Shown: positions 6,390-12,868 of the stretch, piece by piece
How positions within the stretch are numbered: the stretch's first letter is position 1
How the letters are laid out: each line of letters opens with the position of its first letter
NCBI GenBank assembly: GCA_934589155.1
Contig: CAKTNP010000036.1
Coordinates: forward strand, 1-13,514
Reading direction: 5' to 3'
DNA from: an uncultured Oscillospiraceae bacterium
GTDB taxonomy: Bacteria; Bacillota; Clostridia; Oscillospirales; Oscillospiraceae
Length of the DNA stretch: 13,514 bases
Notes under the pieces: generated by a model
Told to the model about the DNA's origin: nothing
Database searches by the model: none
What the model saw: only the letters and a program-made list of their open reading frames with translations
Translations under genes and position numbers: made by a program

Positions 6390-6657
6390 ATTTCATCAGT
6401 CAAATGCAAGGAACAGGACACGACTTCCCCGGATCACCGCTTACAGAAAGCCGCCGGTTGTGCGAGACGGCAGCAAGGAACGGGTCGGCCATCCCCTGCG
6501 AGCAGCTTTTGCAAACGGGTCAGCCCTCAGTAGCAAAAGACGGAACCCACCGTTAAACGGGCGCATCCTCCATTTCTGGGCGATGGCAGAGTGGCCGGTC
6601 GTTTTATGCCGGCAAGCAAAGTGGTAACGCGGAAGTAAGTGCATGAATTGGTAATTA
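6390..6657 (+). promoter_or_regulatory. T-box riboswitch (tRNA-sensing leader), probably alanine
   Basis: All main parts of a T-box leader can be traced. Stem I: lower helix GCAAGG 6406-6411 with CCCTGC 6494-6499, helix CGAC 6421-6424 with GTCG 6484-6487, the AGAAAG bulge motif at 6445-6450, and the distal loop closed by GCCG 6450-6453 with CGGC 6468-6471. Stem II: CTTTTGC 6506-6512 with GCAAAAG 6533-6539, containing an AGTA motif at 6529-6532. Stem IIA/B pseudoknot: ACGG 6540-6543 with CCGT 6550-6553, and CCC 6546-6548 with GGG 6559-6561. Stem III: GCCGG 6594-6598 with CCGGC 6609-6613. T-box core AAGCAAAGTGGTAACGCGG at 6614-6632, with the tRNA-acceptor bulge TGGT at 6622-6625. GCAAAG 6616-6621 can pair with CTTTGC 6665-6670 as antiterminator. 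The 3' side of the specifier loop is GCCATC 6488-6493. GCC followed by A fits the rule of a purine after the specifier and reads alanine; T as the variable base fits a tRNA with discriminator A. The T-box call is firm; the amino acid is inference. Confidence 0.88.
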
Positions 6658-6715
6658 CCTTCGTCTTTGCGGAAAGGATCTCTCGGGTCCTTTGCGAAAA
6701 GACGGAGGTTTTTTT
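6658..6715 (+). terminator. T-box-controlled intrinsic terminator
   Basis: CCTTCGTCTTT at 6658-6668 pairs with AAAGACGGAGG at 6698-6708 (one G-U pair), extended inside by GCGgAAAGGA and TCCTTTGCG, then seven T. The 5' arm contains CTTTGC, which is also the partner of the T-box core, so the terminator and antiterminator exclude one another. It ends about 57 bases before the transporter start codon. Confidence 0.92.
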
Positions 6716-6771
6716 ATTGCTCCGAACACCTGGCTGAGGAAGAAATTCAAAACAAAAAGAAGGGACCAAAC

Positions 6772-8514
6772 ATGAACACACTCGTAATCGTCCTGTTGGC
6801 CGCCGCTTTCCTGGCGGCTGCCTACCTGCTCTACGGTCGCTGGCTCGCAAGAAAATGGGGCGTTGACCCCAAGGCCAAGACCCCCGCAGTCCGTATGAAC
6901 GATGGCAAGGACTATGTTCCCACCAACGGCTGGACCGTATTCAGCCACCAATTTTCCTCCATTGCCGGCGCCGGCCCTGTGACTGGAGCCATTCAAGCCG
7001 CCGCTTTCGGTTGGCTGCCGGTACTGCTTTGGGTGCTGCTGGGCGGCGTGTTCTTCGGAGCTGTGACAGACTTTGGTGCTCTGTACGCCTCCGTGAAGAA
7101 CGATGGCAAGTCCATGGGTATGCTCATCGAGAAATACATCGGCAAAACAGGCCGAAAGCTGTTCTTGCTGTTCTCTTGGCTGTTTACTCTCATTGTCATT
7201 GCCGCCTTTGCGGACATGGTGGCCGGAACCTTCAATGCTTACACGGTGACAGACGGCGTTCGTACCCTGGCTGAGACCGGAACCACCAACGGCGCCGCCG
7301 GTATGGTGTCCATCATGTTTATGGTCTTTGCTGTTCTCTTCGGCCTGCTGCAAAAGAAGCTGAACCTCTCCGGCTGGAAGGAAGCAGTTTTGGGCCTGGT
7401 ATGCATCGCCGCTTCCTTCGCCGTTGGCATGAAGTTCCCGCTGGTGCTGGGCAAAGAGGCATGGAGCTACATCACCTTCGTGTACATCTTCTTTGCAGCC
7501 GTGCTGCCCATGTGGCTGCTGAAGCAGCCCCGGGATTACATGACCACCTTCATGTTTATCTTTATGATCGCCGGCGCGGTCATCGGCCTGTTTGTAGCCC
7601 ATCCCACCATGAACCTGCCGGTGTTCACGGGCTTTACCAATGAGAAAATGGGAACCCTCTTCCCCATCCTCTTCGTCACCGTGGCCTGTGGCGCCGTCTC
7701 CGGCTTCCACAGCCTGGTGTCCTCCGGTACGTCCTCCAAAACCGTGGAGAACGAAAAGGATATGCTGAAGGTCGGCTACGGTGCCATGGTGCTGGAAAGC
7801 CTGCTGGCGGTCCTGGCTCTGTGCGTGGCGGGCGCCGCTGCTGCCTCCGACGGCACCCCCGCTGTGGGCACCCCCTTCCAGATCTTCAGCCGCGGCGTGG
7901 CCGGGTTCTTTGAGATGTTCGGAATGCCCACCTATGCCGCCACCGTGTTTATGACCATGTGCGTTTCCGCCCTGGCCCTGACCAGCCTGGACGCCGTGGC
8001 GCGGATCGGCCGCATGAGCTTCCAAGAGCTGTTCTCCGTGGACGACATGAAAAATGCCAAGCCCTGGCGGAAGCTGTTCTGCAACACCTACTTCTCCACG
8101 GTGGTGACTCTGATCTTCGGCTTCGTGCTGACCAAGATCGGCTACTCCAACATCTGGCCTCTGTTTGGCTCTGCCAATCAACTTCTCAGCGCCCTGGTGC
8201 TGATCACCCTTTGTGTGTTCCTGAAAGTCACAGGCCGCAGCAACAAGATGCTGTTCCCGCCCCTTATCATCATGCTGTGTGTTACCTTTACGGCTCTGGT
8301 CCAACGAATGATTGCCATGGTAAAGGCCATCAGCGCGGCTGCCTCCGTGGCCATCCCTGCCGGAGAAACCACCTGGGGCGCAGTATTCCTGGCCAACGGT
8401 TTGCAGCTCATCATTGCCGTCTTACTGGCTGTGCTGGGCGTAACCATTGTGGTCAACTCCCTGAAGAGCTATGTCAAAAGCAAAAAGGGCAGCGAGAAGG
8501 CTGTCGCAGAATAA
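6772..8514 (+). CDS. cstA: CstA-family membrane transporter (carbon starvation protein A family)
   Basis: A 580-residue polytopic membrane protein with more than a dozen hydrophobic segments. The CstA signature HQFSSIAGAGPVTGAIQAAA lies at residues 59-78 and is followed by FGWLPVLLWVLLGGVFFGAV; a second family segment, HSLVSSGTSSKTVENEKDM, is at about 313-331. The C-terminal part (from about 430) has the final group of membrane helices, and the length is normal for the shorter CstA proteins. Known members import pyruvate in E. coli (CstA, BtsT), and others are linked to peptide or amino acid uptake. Here a complete T-box leader stands in front, so the protein is made when one tRNA is uncharged; that argues for an amino acid or peptide substrate, with alanine the best guess from the specifier. 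ATG 6772 is chosen because AGAAGGGA lies just upstream; the frame also runs through the leader terminator, but that part is not coding. A terminator follows at once, so this is a one-gene unit. Confidence 0.92.
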   Translation: MNTLVIVLLAAAFLAAAYLLYGRWLARKWGVDPKAKTPAVRMNDGKDYVPTNGWTVFSHQFSSIAGAGPVTGAIQAAAFGWLPVLLWVLLGGVFFGAVTDFGALYASVKNDGKSMGMLIEKYIGKTGRKLFLLFSWLFTLIVIAAFADMVAGTFNAYTVTDGVRTLAETGTTNGAAGMVSIMFMVFAVLFGLLQKKLNLSGWKEAVLGLVCIAASFAVGMKFPLVLGKEAWSYITFVYIFFAAVLPMWLLKQPRDYMTTFMFIFMIAGAVIGLFVAHPTMNLPVFTGFTNEKMGTLFPILFVTVACGAVSGFHSLVSSGTSSKTVENEKDMLKVGYGAMVLESLLAVLALCVAGAAAASDGTPAVGTPFQIFSRGVAGFFEMFGMPTYAATVFMTMCVSALALTSLDAVARIGRMSFQELFSVDDMKNAKPWRKLFCNTYFSTVVTLIFGFVLTKIGYSNIWPLFGSANQLLSALVLITLCVFLKVTGRSNKMLFPPLIIMLCVTFTALVQRMIAMVKAISAAASVAIPAGETTWGAVFLANGLQLIIAVLLAVLGVTIVVNSLKSYVKSKKGSEKAVAE

Positions 8515-8541
8515 GGATCTTCCCTCCATTTCCATATTACG

Positions 8542-8579
8542 GCAGCAGCCACCGCAAATGCGGTGGCTGCTGCTATTTT
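8542..8579 (+). terminator. Intrinsic terminator after cstA
   Basis: GCAGCAGCCACCGC at 8542-8555 pairs perfectly with GCGGTGGCTGCTGC at 8560-8573 over an AAAT loop, followed by TATTTTGG. Confidence 0.9.
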
Positions 8580-8589
8580 GGAAAAGCGC

Positions 8590-8618
8590 TTTCCTTTTTC
8601 AAGGCAAAATGCTATAAT
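8590..8618 (+). promoter_or_regulatory. Extended -10 promoter of the metallohydrolase/MFS unit
   Basis: A perfect TATAAT at 8613-8618 carries a TGC extension at 8610-8612. The -35 position (TTTCCT, 8590-8595, 17-base spacer) is weak, which is usual for extended -10 promoters. Start of transcription is expected near 8625. Confidence 0.65.
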
Positions 8619-8645
8619 CGAGAAAAAGCAAAGGGAGTCGATCTT

Positions 8646-9461
8646 ATGCGTGACGGAAATTATACCATTACGGAAATCGCACCTCAGGTCTACGCCATCG
8701 ATGATACGGCGCAAGAATCCATGTACCTGGTCTGCGGCAACGACAAGTCCCTGCTCATCGATACTGGCAGCAACCGGCAGCCGGTCCTTCCTACGGTGCG
8801 GAAGCTCTACACAGGCCCAGTGGATCTGGTGCTGACCCATGGACATTACGACCACATGTACCACGCCGAAGAATTCCAAAAGGTCTACCTCCACCCCGCC
8901 GACTATAAGGTCTGGGCCCGGGCCATGTACCCCATCTGCCTGGGCTGCGATCTGGGCCAGAAGCGGTTTCCCAAGCGATACCATCCCGGGCGGTTCCTGC
9001 CCCTGACCGAAGGGGACGTATTCGATCTGGGCGGCAAAGTCCTTTCCGTCATTGAAGCCCCGGGTCACACCCCCGGATCTGTTATCTTCGTGGACCGGGA
9101 GGACAAACTCCTTTTTACCGGAGACGCCTTTGGCTCCGGCGAGGTGATCTGGGGCTGGATGCCCGGGTGCCTGAAGCTGTCGGAGTACCAAAAGAGCCTG
9201 CGGACCTTCATTCCAAAGCTCCAGCCCATGGCAGACTTTGGCTTTTACGGCGGGCACCGGCTTCAAGGGGTGATCCGAGAGGACCGGCCTCTGGCCGGTC
9301 CCCTGAATCTGGAGGTGGCAAAGGACCTGGAGGTCCTCTGCGGTAAGCTGCTGGCGGGGCCTATGGAGCCCATCCGGGTCCAACGGATCCTGGGCGTGCG
9401 GGTGGAGACCTATCAATACGGCCGGGCGGCCCTGGTATGCAAAAAGTCAAAAATCCGGTAA
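8646..9461 (+). CDS. MBL-fold metallohydrolase
   Basis: A 271-residue cytoplasmic protein with the metallo-beta-lactamase fold. The metal ligands are all present: THGHYDH with His65, His67, Asp69 and His70, His141 in APGHTPGS, Asp160 in FTGDAFGSG, and a final His204 in YGGHRLQG. Family members hydrolyse thioesters, lactones, phosphoesters or similar bonds; a class B antibiotic-resistance enzyme is unlikely because there is no signal peptide and no resistance-type context. The C-terminal 65 residues after His204 have no recognised domain. ATG 8646 follows AAAGGGAG by a normal distance; the reading frame continues upstream through the cstA 3' end but this is an unused open stretch. An MFS transporter begins 19 bases after the stop, so the two form an operon, which suggests that this enzyme acts on something the transporter moves. 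The substrate is unknown. Confidence 0.88.
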   Translation: MRDGNYTITEIAPQVYAIDDTAQESMYLVCGNDKSLLIDTGSNRQPVLPTVRKLYTGPVDLVLTHGHYDHMYHAEEFQKVYLHPADYKVWARAMYPICLGCDLGQKRFPKRYHPGRFLPLTEGDVFDLGGKVLSVIEAPGHTPGSVIFVDREDKLLFTGDAFGSGEVIWGWMPGCLKLSEYQKSLRTFIPKLQPMADFGFYGGHRLQGVIREDRPLAGPLNLEVAKDLEVLCGKLLAGPMEPIRVQRILGVRVETYQYGRAALVCKKSKIR

Positions 9462-9480
9462 AAAAAGAAAGGCTGTATCT

Positions 9481-10665
9481 ATGACACTGAATTACAAACG
9501 GACCATGAACGCCTGCTTTGTGGGCTACGTCGTCCAGGCAATCGTCAACAACTTTGTGCCGCTGCTGTTCGTGACCTTTCAGAACACCTACTCTATTCCA
9601 CTGTCCCGGATCACGCTGCTTATCACCTTTAACTTTGCGGTGCAGCTGCTGGTGGATCTGCTGTCCGCCGGGTTTGTGGACCGGATCGGCTATCGGGCTT
9701 CCATACTGCTGGCTCACGTTCTGTCCGCAGCAGGAATAATCCTGCTGACCGTTCTGCCGGAGGTCACCGGAGATCCCTACTATGGAATTCTGCTGTCCGT
9801 GACCGTATATGCCATCGGCGGCGGCCTTATCGAAGTGCTGATCAGTCCCATTATGGACGCCTGTCCCACGGACAACAAGGAGTCGGCCATGAGCCTGCTC
9901 CACTCCTTCTACTGCTGGGGGCACATGGGAGTGGTTCTGCTGTCTACCGCATTTTTCGCCCTGTTCGGGATCCGGAACTGGAAGATCCTGGCTCTAGTCT
10001 GGGCGGTGATCCCGGTGTGCAACACCCTGGTGTTCCTGCGGACCCCAATGCCGCCGATCCTGGACCAGGGAGAAAAAGGCCTGGGACTCCGGGAACTGTT
10101 CCGGATGAAGTCCTTCTGGCTGATGATGCTGATGATGACCTGCGCCGGAGCCAGTGAACAGGCCGTGAGCCAATGGGCCTCCACCTTTGCCGAGGAGGGC
10201 CTGGGTGTCAGCAAGGCCCTGGGAGACCTGGCCGGACCCATGTCCTTTGCCCTGTTGATGGGGACCGCCCGCCTGCTCTATGGAAAGCTGGGGCACAAGC
10301 TGGATCTGGACCGCTGTATGTCGGCAAGCTGCGGCCTGTGCGTTCTCGCCTATCTGGCGATTGCCCTGACCCCCCTGCCCGCCTTGGGGCTGGCAGGCTG
10401 CGGCCTGTGCGGCTTCGCCGTGGGGATCCTGTGGCCCGGGACCTTCAGCCGGGCCTCCGCCGCCATTCCGGCGGGCGGCACCGCACTGTTCGCCATGCTG
10501 GCTTTGGCCGGAGACGTAGGATGCGCCGCCGGACCTACCATTGCAGGCTTTGTTTCCAGCGCCGCCGGAGACGATCTCCGGGCAGGAATCCTGGGAGCCA
10601 TCGGGTTTCCCATTTTGCTGCTTCTGGGCGTAGCCCTAACCCGAAAAAAGAAGAAATTGGCATAA
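9481..10665 (+). CDS. MFS transporter
   Basis: A 394-residue membrane protein with the twelve-helix pattern of the major facilitator superfamily. The motif between helices 2 and 3 can be read as GFVDRIGYR at residues 64-72. LHSFYCWGHMGV near residue 141 resembles proteins of the sugar/fucose-permease-like branch of the superfamily, but this is not enough to name a substrate. The last residues are basic (RKKKK), as expected for a cytoplasmic end. ATG 9481 has GAAAGG at 9467-9472. It follows the metallohydrolase by 19 bases and ends just before a strong terminator. Confidence 0.9.
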   Translation: MTLNYKRTMNACFVGYVVQAIVNNFVPLLFVTFQNTYSIPLSRITLLITFNFAVQLLVDLLSAGFVDRIGYRASILLAHVLSAAGIILLTVLPEVTGDPYYGILLSVTVYAIGGGLIEVLISPIMDACPTDNKESAMSLLHSFYCWGHMGVVLLSTAFFALFGIRNWKILALVWAVIPVCNTLVFLRTPMPPILDQGEKGLGLRELFRMKSFWLMMLMMTCAGASEQAVSQWASTFAEEGLGVSKALGDLAGPMSFALLMGTARLLYGKLGHKLDLDRCMSASCGLCVLAYLAIALTPLPALGLAGCGLCGFAVGILWPGTFSRASAAIPAGGTALFAMLALAGDVGCAAGPTIAGFVSSAAGDDLRAGILGAIGFPILLLLGVALTRKKKKLA

Positions 10666-10670
10666 AGATA

Positions 10671-10700
10671 CCGGTCCTGTAAAAGCAGGACCGGCTTTTT
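10671..10700 (+). terminator. Intrinsic terminator after the MFS gene, between convergent operons
   Basis: CCGGTCCTG at 10671-10679 pairs perfectly with CAGGACCGG at 10686-10694, followed by CTTTTTCTT. It ends directly before the stop codon of the minus-strand ABC permease, whose own transcript would read through it in reverse; the minus-side tail (TATCTTT) is only weakly T-rich, so a shared role is possible but less certain. Confidence 0.88.
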
Positions 10701-10701
10701 C

Positions 10702-11433
10702 TTACTTGGAGCGCATCTGCCGCAGGAAGCACAGGACCGCGGCCAGAGTCAGGACCAGGGCATAGCCCAGGACCCAGAAAAGATGGGGCAGGGCGCTTTT
10801 GAGATCCCCGGCCAAAGCGGCCCGGGCCAGGTCCACGCCGTGAACGAAGGGCAAGGCGTCGGCGATCTTCCGGAAGGCGCCGCCCACCAGGTCCAGATCA
10901 AACCAGATCCCGGAAAGCCAGGCCGTCAGATTGGTCAGCAGGGCGCCGCAGATGCCGCCCACCTGCTTGGCCGTGAACAGGCTGCCGCAAAGAAGCCCCA
11001 GGGCAATGAACACCAGAGCCATGGGCAGATTCAAAAGCACCGCCCGGAGGATCCCAAAGGACAGGGGCAGGCCCAGCGGCAGGGCCGCCAGATAGCAGAT
11101 CAGGCTCTGGGCCAGGGCCATGGGGACCATGGGAAGCAGATACCCGAAAATGAAGTCCCCGGCGGTCAGGGGCGTGGCATAAAGCCGCTGCAGAAGGGCG
11201 GTCTCCCGGTCCCGGGCCACCAGAATGGCGGAAAACAGGGCCAAAAAGGACAGGCCGAACACGGTAATGCCCGGCGTCAGGCTGGAAATTTCAAACAGCG
11301 ATACCGGAATATGGGCCTGAATGGCACTGAGCAGAAACAGCAGCACCAGCGGAAAGCCCAGGCCGAAGCCCAGGTCCAGAGGATCCCGCAGGATCTCCAG
11401 CCCATTCCGGCGGAAAAGGGCACGAAGCTTCAT
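10702..11433 (-). CDS. ABC-2 type transporter permease
   Basis: A 243-residue integral membrane protein of the ABC-2 exporter family. A short N-terminal cytoplasmic part (MKLRALFRRNGLEILRDPLD) leads to about six hydrophobic segments, including GFGLGFPLVLLFLLSAIQAH, PGITVFGLSFLALFSAILVA and a last one at ALVLTLAAVLCFL. The loop RDRETALLQRLYATPLTAGD is the typical segment between helices 2 and 3 in drug exporters of this kind. ATG 11433 overlaps the ATPase stop in an ATGA, so the two proteins should be made in equal amounts; two permease copies would pair with two ATPases. The frame continues upstream across the ATPase gene but that is the antiphase shadow of it and not a fusion. Exported substrate unknown; control by a TetR protein suggests a drug, toxin or other amphiphile. 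Confidence 0.9.
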   Translation of the reverse strand: MKLRALFRRNGLEILRDPLDLGFGLGFPLVLLFLLSAIQAHIPVSLFEISSLTPGITVFGLSFLALFSAILVARDRETALLQRLYATPLTAGDFIFGYLLPMVPMALAQSLICYLAALPLGLPLSFGILRAVLLNLPMALVFIALGLLCGSLFTAKQVGGICGALLTNLTAWLSGIWFDLDLVGGAFRKIADALPFVHGVDLARAALAGDLKSALPHLFWVLGYALVLTLAAVLCFLRQMRSK

Positions 11434-12161
11434 TGCGCTCCCTCCTTTTTGACCAAATTCAGGAAGGCCTCTTCCAATGTGGGAGCGGCGGTCTCTTCCA
11501 GCAGGGCCTGGACCGTGCCCAGGGCACGGAGCTGTCCCCCGGCCAGGATCCCCACCCGGTCCGACAGGGCCTGGGCCTCTTCCATATAGTGGGTCGTGAG
11601 CAGAATGGTGATTTTCCCGTGCAGACCGCGGATCACGTCCCAGAGCTCCCGCCGGGCCACCACGTCCAGGCCCAGGGTAGGCTCGTCCAGGAACAGGATC
11701 CTGGGCTCGGAGATCAGAGCCATGGCGATGCTGAGGCGGCGCTGATAGCCGCCGGAGAGCTTCCCTGCCCGGCGGTCCAACACCGGGTCCAGACCCAGCT
11801 GCCGGGTCAGTTCCGCCGTTTTCGCCTCCGCCGCCGGGGACGGCAGGCCATGGATCCCGCAGATAAAGCGGAGATTTTCCCTCGCGGTCAGGTTGGGGGC
11901 CACGGCGGTCTCCTGGGGAGACACCGCCAGCAGGGCCTTGGCGGTCCGGGGATCCTTCTGTACGCTGATCCCCTCCAAGAGGGTCTCGCCCGCGTCGGGC
12001 TCCAGGAGCCCCGACAGGATCTTGATGGTGGTGGACTTGCCCGCCCCGTTCAGGCCCAAGAGGGAAAACAGCTCCCCTTCCCGAACAGAAAGACTCAGGT
12101 CCCGGACCGCGGTGACGGCGCCAAAACGCTTCGTCAAATGGCGGATCTCGATGGCGTTCAT
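11430..12161 (-). CDS. ABC transporter ATP-binding protein (exporter, ABC-2 partner)
   Basis: A 243-residue ATPase of the CcmA/DrrA type that drives export through the ABC-2 permease. Motifs are complete: Walker A GLNGAGKST at residues 36-44, Q-loop glutamine at 83, signature LSGGYQRRLSIA from 135, Walker B ILFLDEPTLGLD from 155 and the switch histidine at 191 (TTHYMEEA). Length is shorter than the 300-330 residues of many DrrA proteins, which carry an extra C-terminal domain; this one ends soon after the core. Start ATG 12161 has GAAAGGAG upstream inside the end of the TetR gene and overlaps the TetR stop in an ATGA. The stop overlaps the permease start in the same way. Confidence 0.94.
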   Translation of the reverse strand: MNAIEIRHLTKRFGAVTAVRDLSLSVREGELFSLLGLNGAGKSTTIKILSGLLEPDAGETLLEGISVQKDPRTAKALLAVSPQETAVAPNLTARENLRFICGIHGLPSPAAEAKTAELTRQLGLDPVLDRRAGKLSGGYQRRLSIAMALISEPRILFLDEPTLGLDVVARRELWDVIRGLHGKITILLTTHYMEEAQALSDRVGILAGGQLRALGTVQALLEETAAPTLEEAFLNLVKKEGAQ

Positions 12162-12727
12162 TGGTCATTCTCCTTTCGGAACCGGGTCTTCAAGCCCTCG
12201 TACAGGTCCGTCAGCGCCCGGCTGACAAATTCTTCCTCCCACTCCAAATAGGAGGTGGCTATCATGGTGGCAATGCCATGGACGAAAATCCAGGTCTCCA
12301 GATGCAGGAGCCAGGCGTCCTCCCGGGACAGGCCGGTGCCCTTTTGGATCAATTGGATCATGAGAGCAGTGTTCGGGTCCTCCCCCATGGGCGGCTCCCC
12401 GGAGCGATCCCGCATATACAGGAGCCGGAACAGGGCGCGTTCCTCCTGGGCAAAGCGGATATAGGCCATACCGGAGGCCTTATAGGGCGGGAACCGGCCC
12501 TCCGCCATTTCCCGGCTGATCCGCTCCGAAAACAGGGCCTGGGCCTTTTGGATTACGGCCCCCTGCAGCTCCTCCATAGAGGAAAACAGGCCGAAAATGG
12601 GCTTGGGCGAGGTCCCCAGCCGGGCGCCCAGGGCGCGGGCGGTCAGGCCCTCCATCCCCTGCTCCCGGACCAGGTCAAAGGCGGCGGAGATCAGATCTTC
12701 TCTGGTGAATTTGGCTTTTGGCGGCAT
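12158..12727 (-). CDS. TetR/AcrR-family transcriptional regulator
   Basis: A 189-residue repressor-type protein. The N-terminal helix-turn-helix is at residues 27-48 (GLTARALGARLGTSPKPIFG), preceded by the usual first helix (TREDLISAAFDLVREQGMEG). The rest is an alpha-helical ligand and dimerisation domain with no conserved sequence clue to the ligand. ATG 12727 is chosen over an upstream in-frame codon at 12766 because AGGAGGTATACC stands directly before it, and because the upstream codon lies inside the operator palindrome. It is the first gene of the exporter operon. The 30-base palindrome between its promoter and start is the obvious binding site, so it most likely represses itself and the exporter until an inducer, probably the exported compound, is bound. 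Confidence 0.93.
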   Translation of the reverse strand: MPPKAKFTREDLISAAFDLVREQGMEGLTARALGARLGTSPKPIFGLFSSMEELQGAVIQKAQALFSERISREMAEGRFPPYKASGMAYIRFAQEERALFRLLYMRDRSGEPPMGEDPNTALMIQLIQKGTGLSREDAWLLHLETWIFVHGIATMIATSYLEWEEEFVSRALTDLYEGLKTRFRKENDQ

Positions 12728-12747
12728 GGTATACCTCCTGAAATTTA

Positions 12748-12777
12748 AGAAACATACGTTGCGCAACTTATGTTTCT
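12748..12777. promoter_or_regulatory. Operator palindrome of the TetR-regulated exporter operon
   Basis: AGAAACATA C GTTGC and GCAAC T TATGTTTCT form a 30-base inverted repeat with 14 of 15 symmetric pairs; only 12757 and 12768 do not match. It begins one base after the -10 box, so it covers the expected start of transcription near 12771. Bound regulator there would block RNA polymerase. Confidence 0.88.
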
Positions 12778-12806
12778 ATTATATGCAGGGTCTTATGCCT
12801 TGTCAA
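12778..12806 (-). promoter_or_regulatory. Consensus sigma-A promoter of the TetR-ABC exporter operon
   Basis: Read on the minus strand, TTGACA (12806-12801) and TATAAT (12783-12778) are both perfect and are separated by exactly 17 bases. Such a full-consensus promoter is strong without a repressor, in keeping with the operator directly downstream. Confidence 0.92.
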
Positions 12807-12823
12807 GACCTGTTTATGCGCAG

Positions 12824-12854
12824 AAAAAGGCTCCCGTGCCGCAGCACGGGAGCC
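12824..12854 (-). terminator. Intrinsic terminator of the S-layer-homology protein gene
   Basis: GGCTCCCGTGC at 12829-12839 pairs perfectly with GCACGGGAGCC at 12844-12854 over a CGCA loop; on the minus strand five T follow (12828-12824). It begins about 15 bases after the stop of the SLH gene and insulates the exporter promoter 18 bases further on. Confidence 0.93.
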
Positions 12855-12868
12855 AAAATGCTAATGGA

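Noticed and set aside
6488..6496. ATC (isoleucine), CAT (histidine) or GGC (glycine) as the T-box specifier codon
   Set aside because: ATC, CAT and GGC are all followed by C rather than a purine. The TGGT bulge also disfavours tRNA-Gly and tRNA-His by their discriminator bases. Isoleucine is not fully excluded.
6655..8304. A 549-codon minus-strand open frame opposite cstA
   Set aside because: It is antisense to a family-typical CstA gene, very rich in His, Gly and Gln, and has no recognisable domain.
7959..8645. Long upstream extension of the metallohydrolase frame through the end of cstA
   Set aside because: It overlaps cstA and a terminator; the ATG at 8646 has a good ribosome binding site and its own promoter.
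10702..12168. One long minus-strand frame covering both ABC genes, suggesting a fused transporter
   Set aside because: Its first half is the out-of-phase reading of the ATPase gene; the true ATPase motifs lie in another frame and an ATGA overlap separates the two genes.
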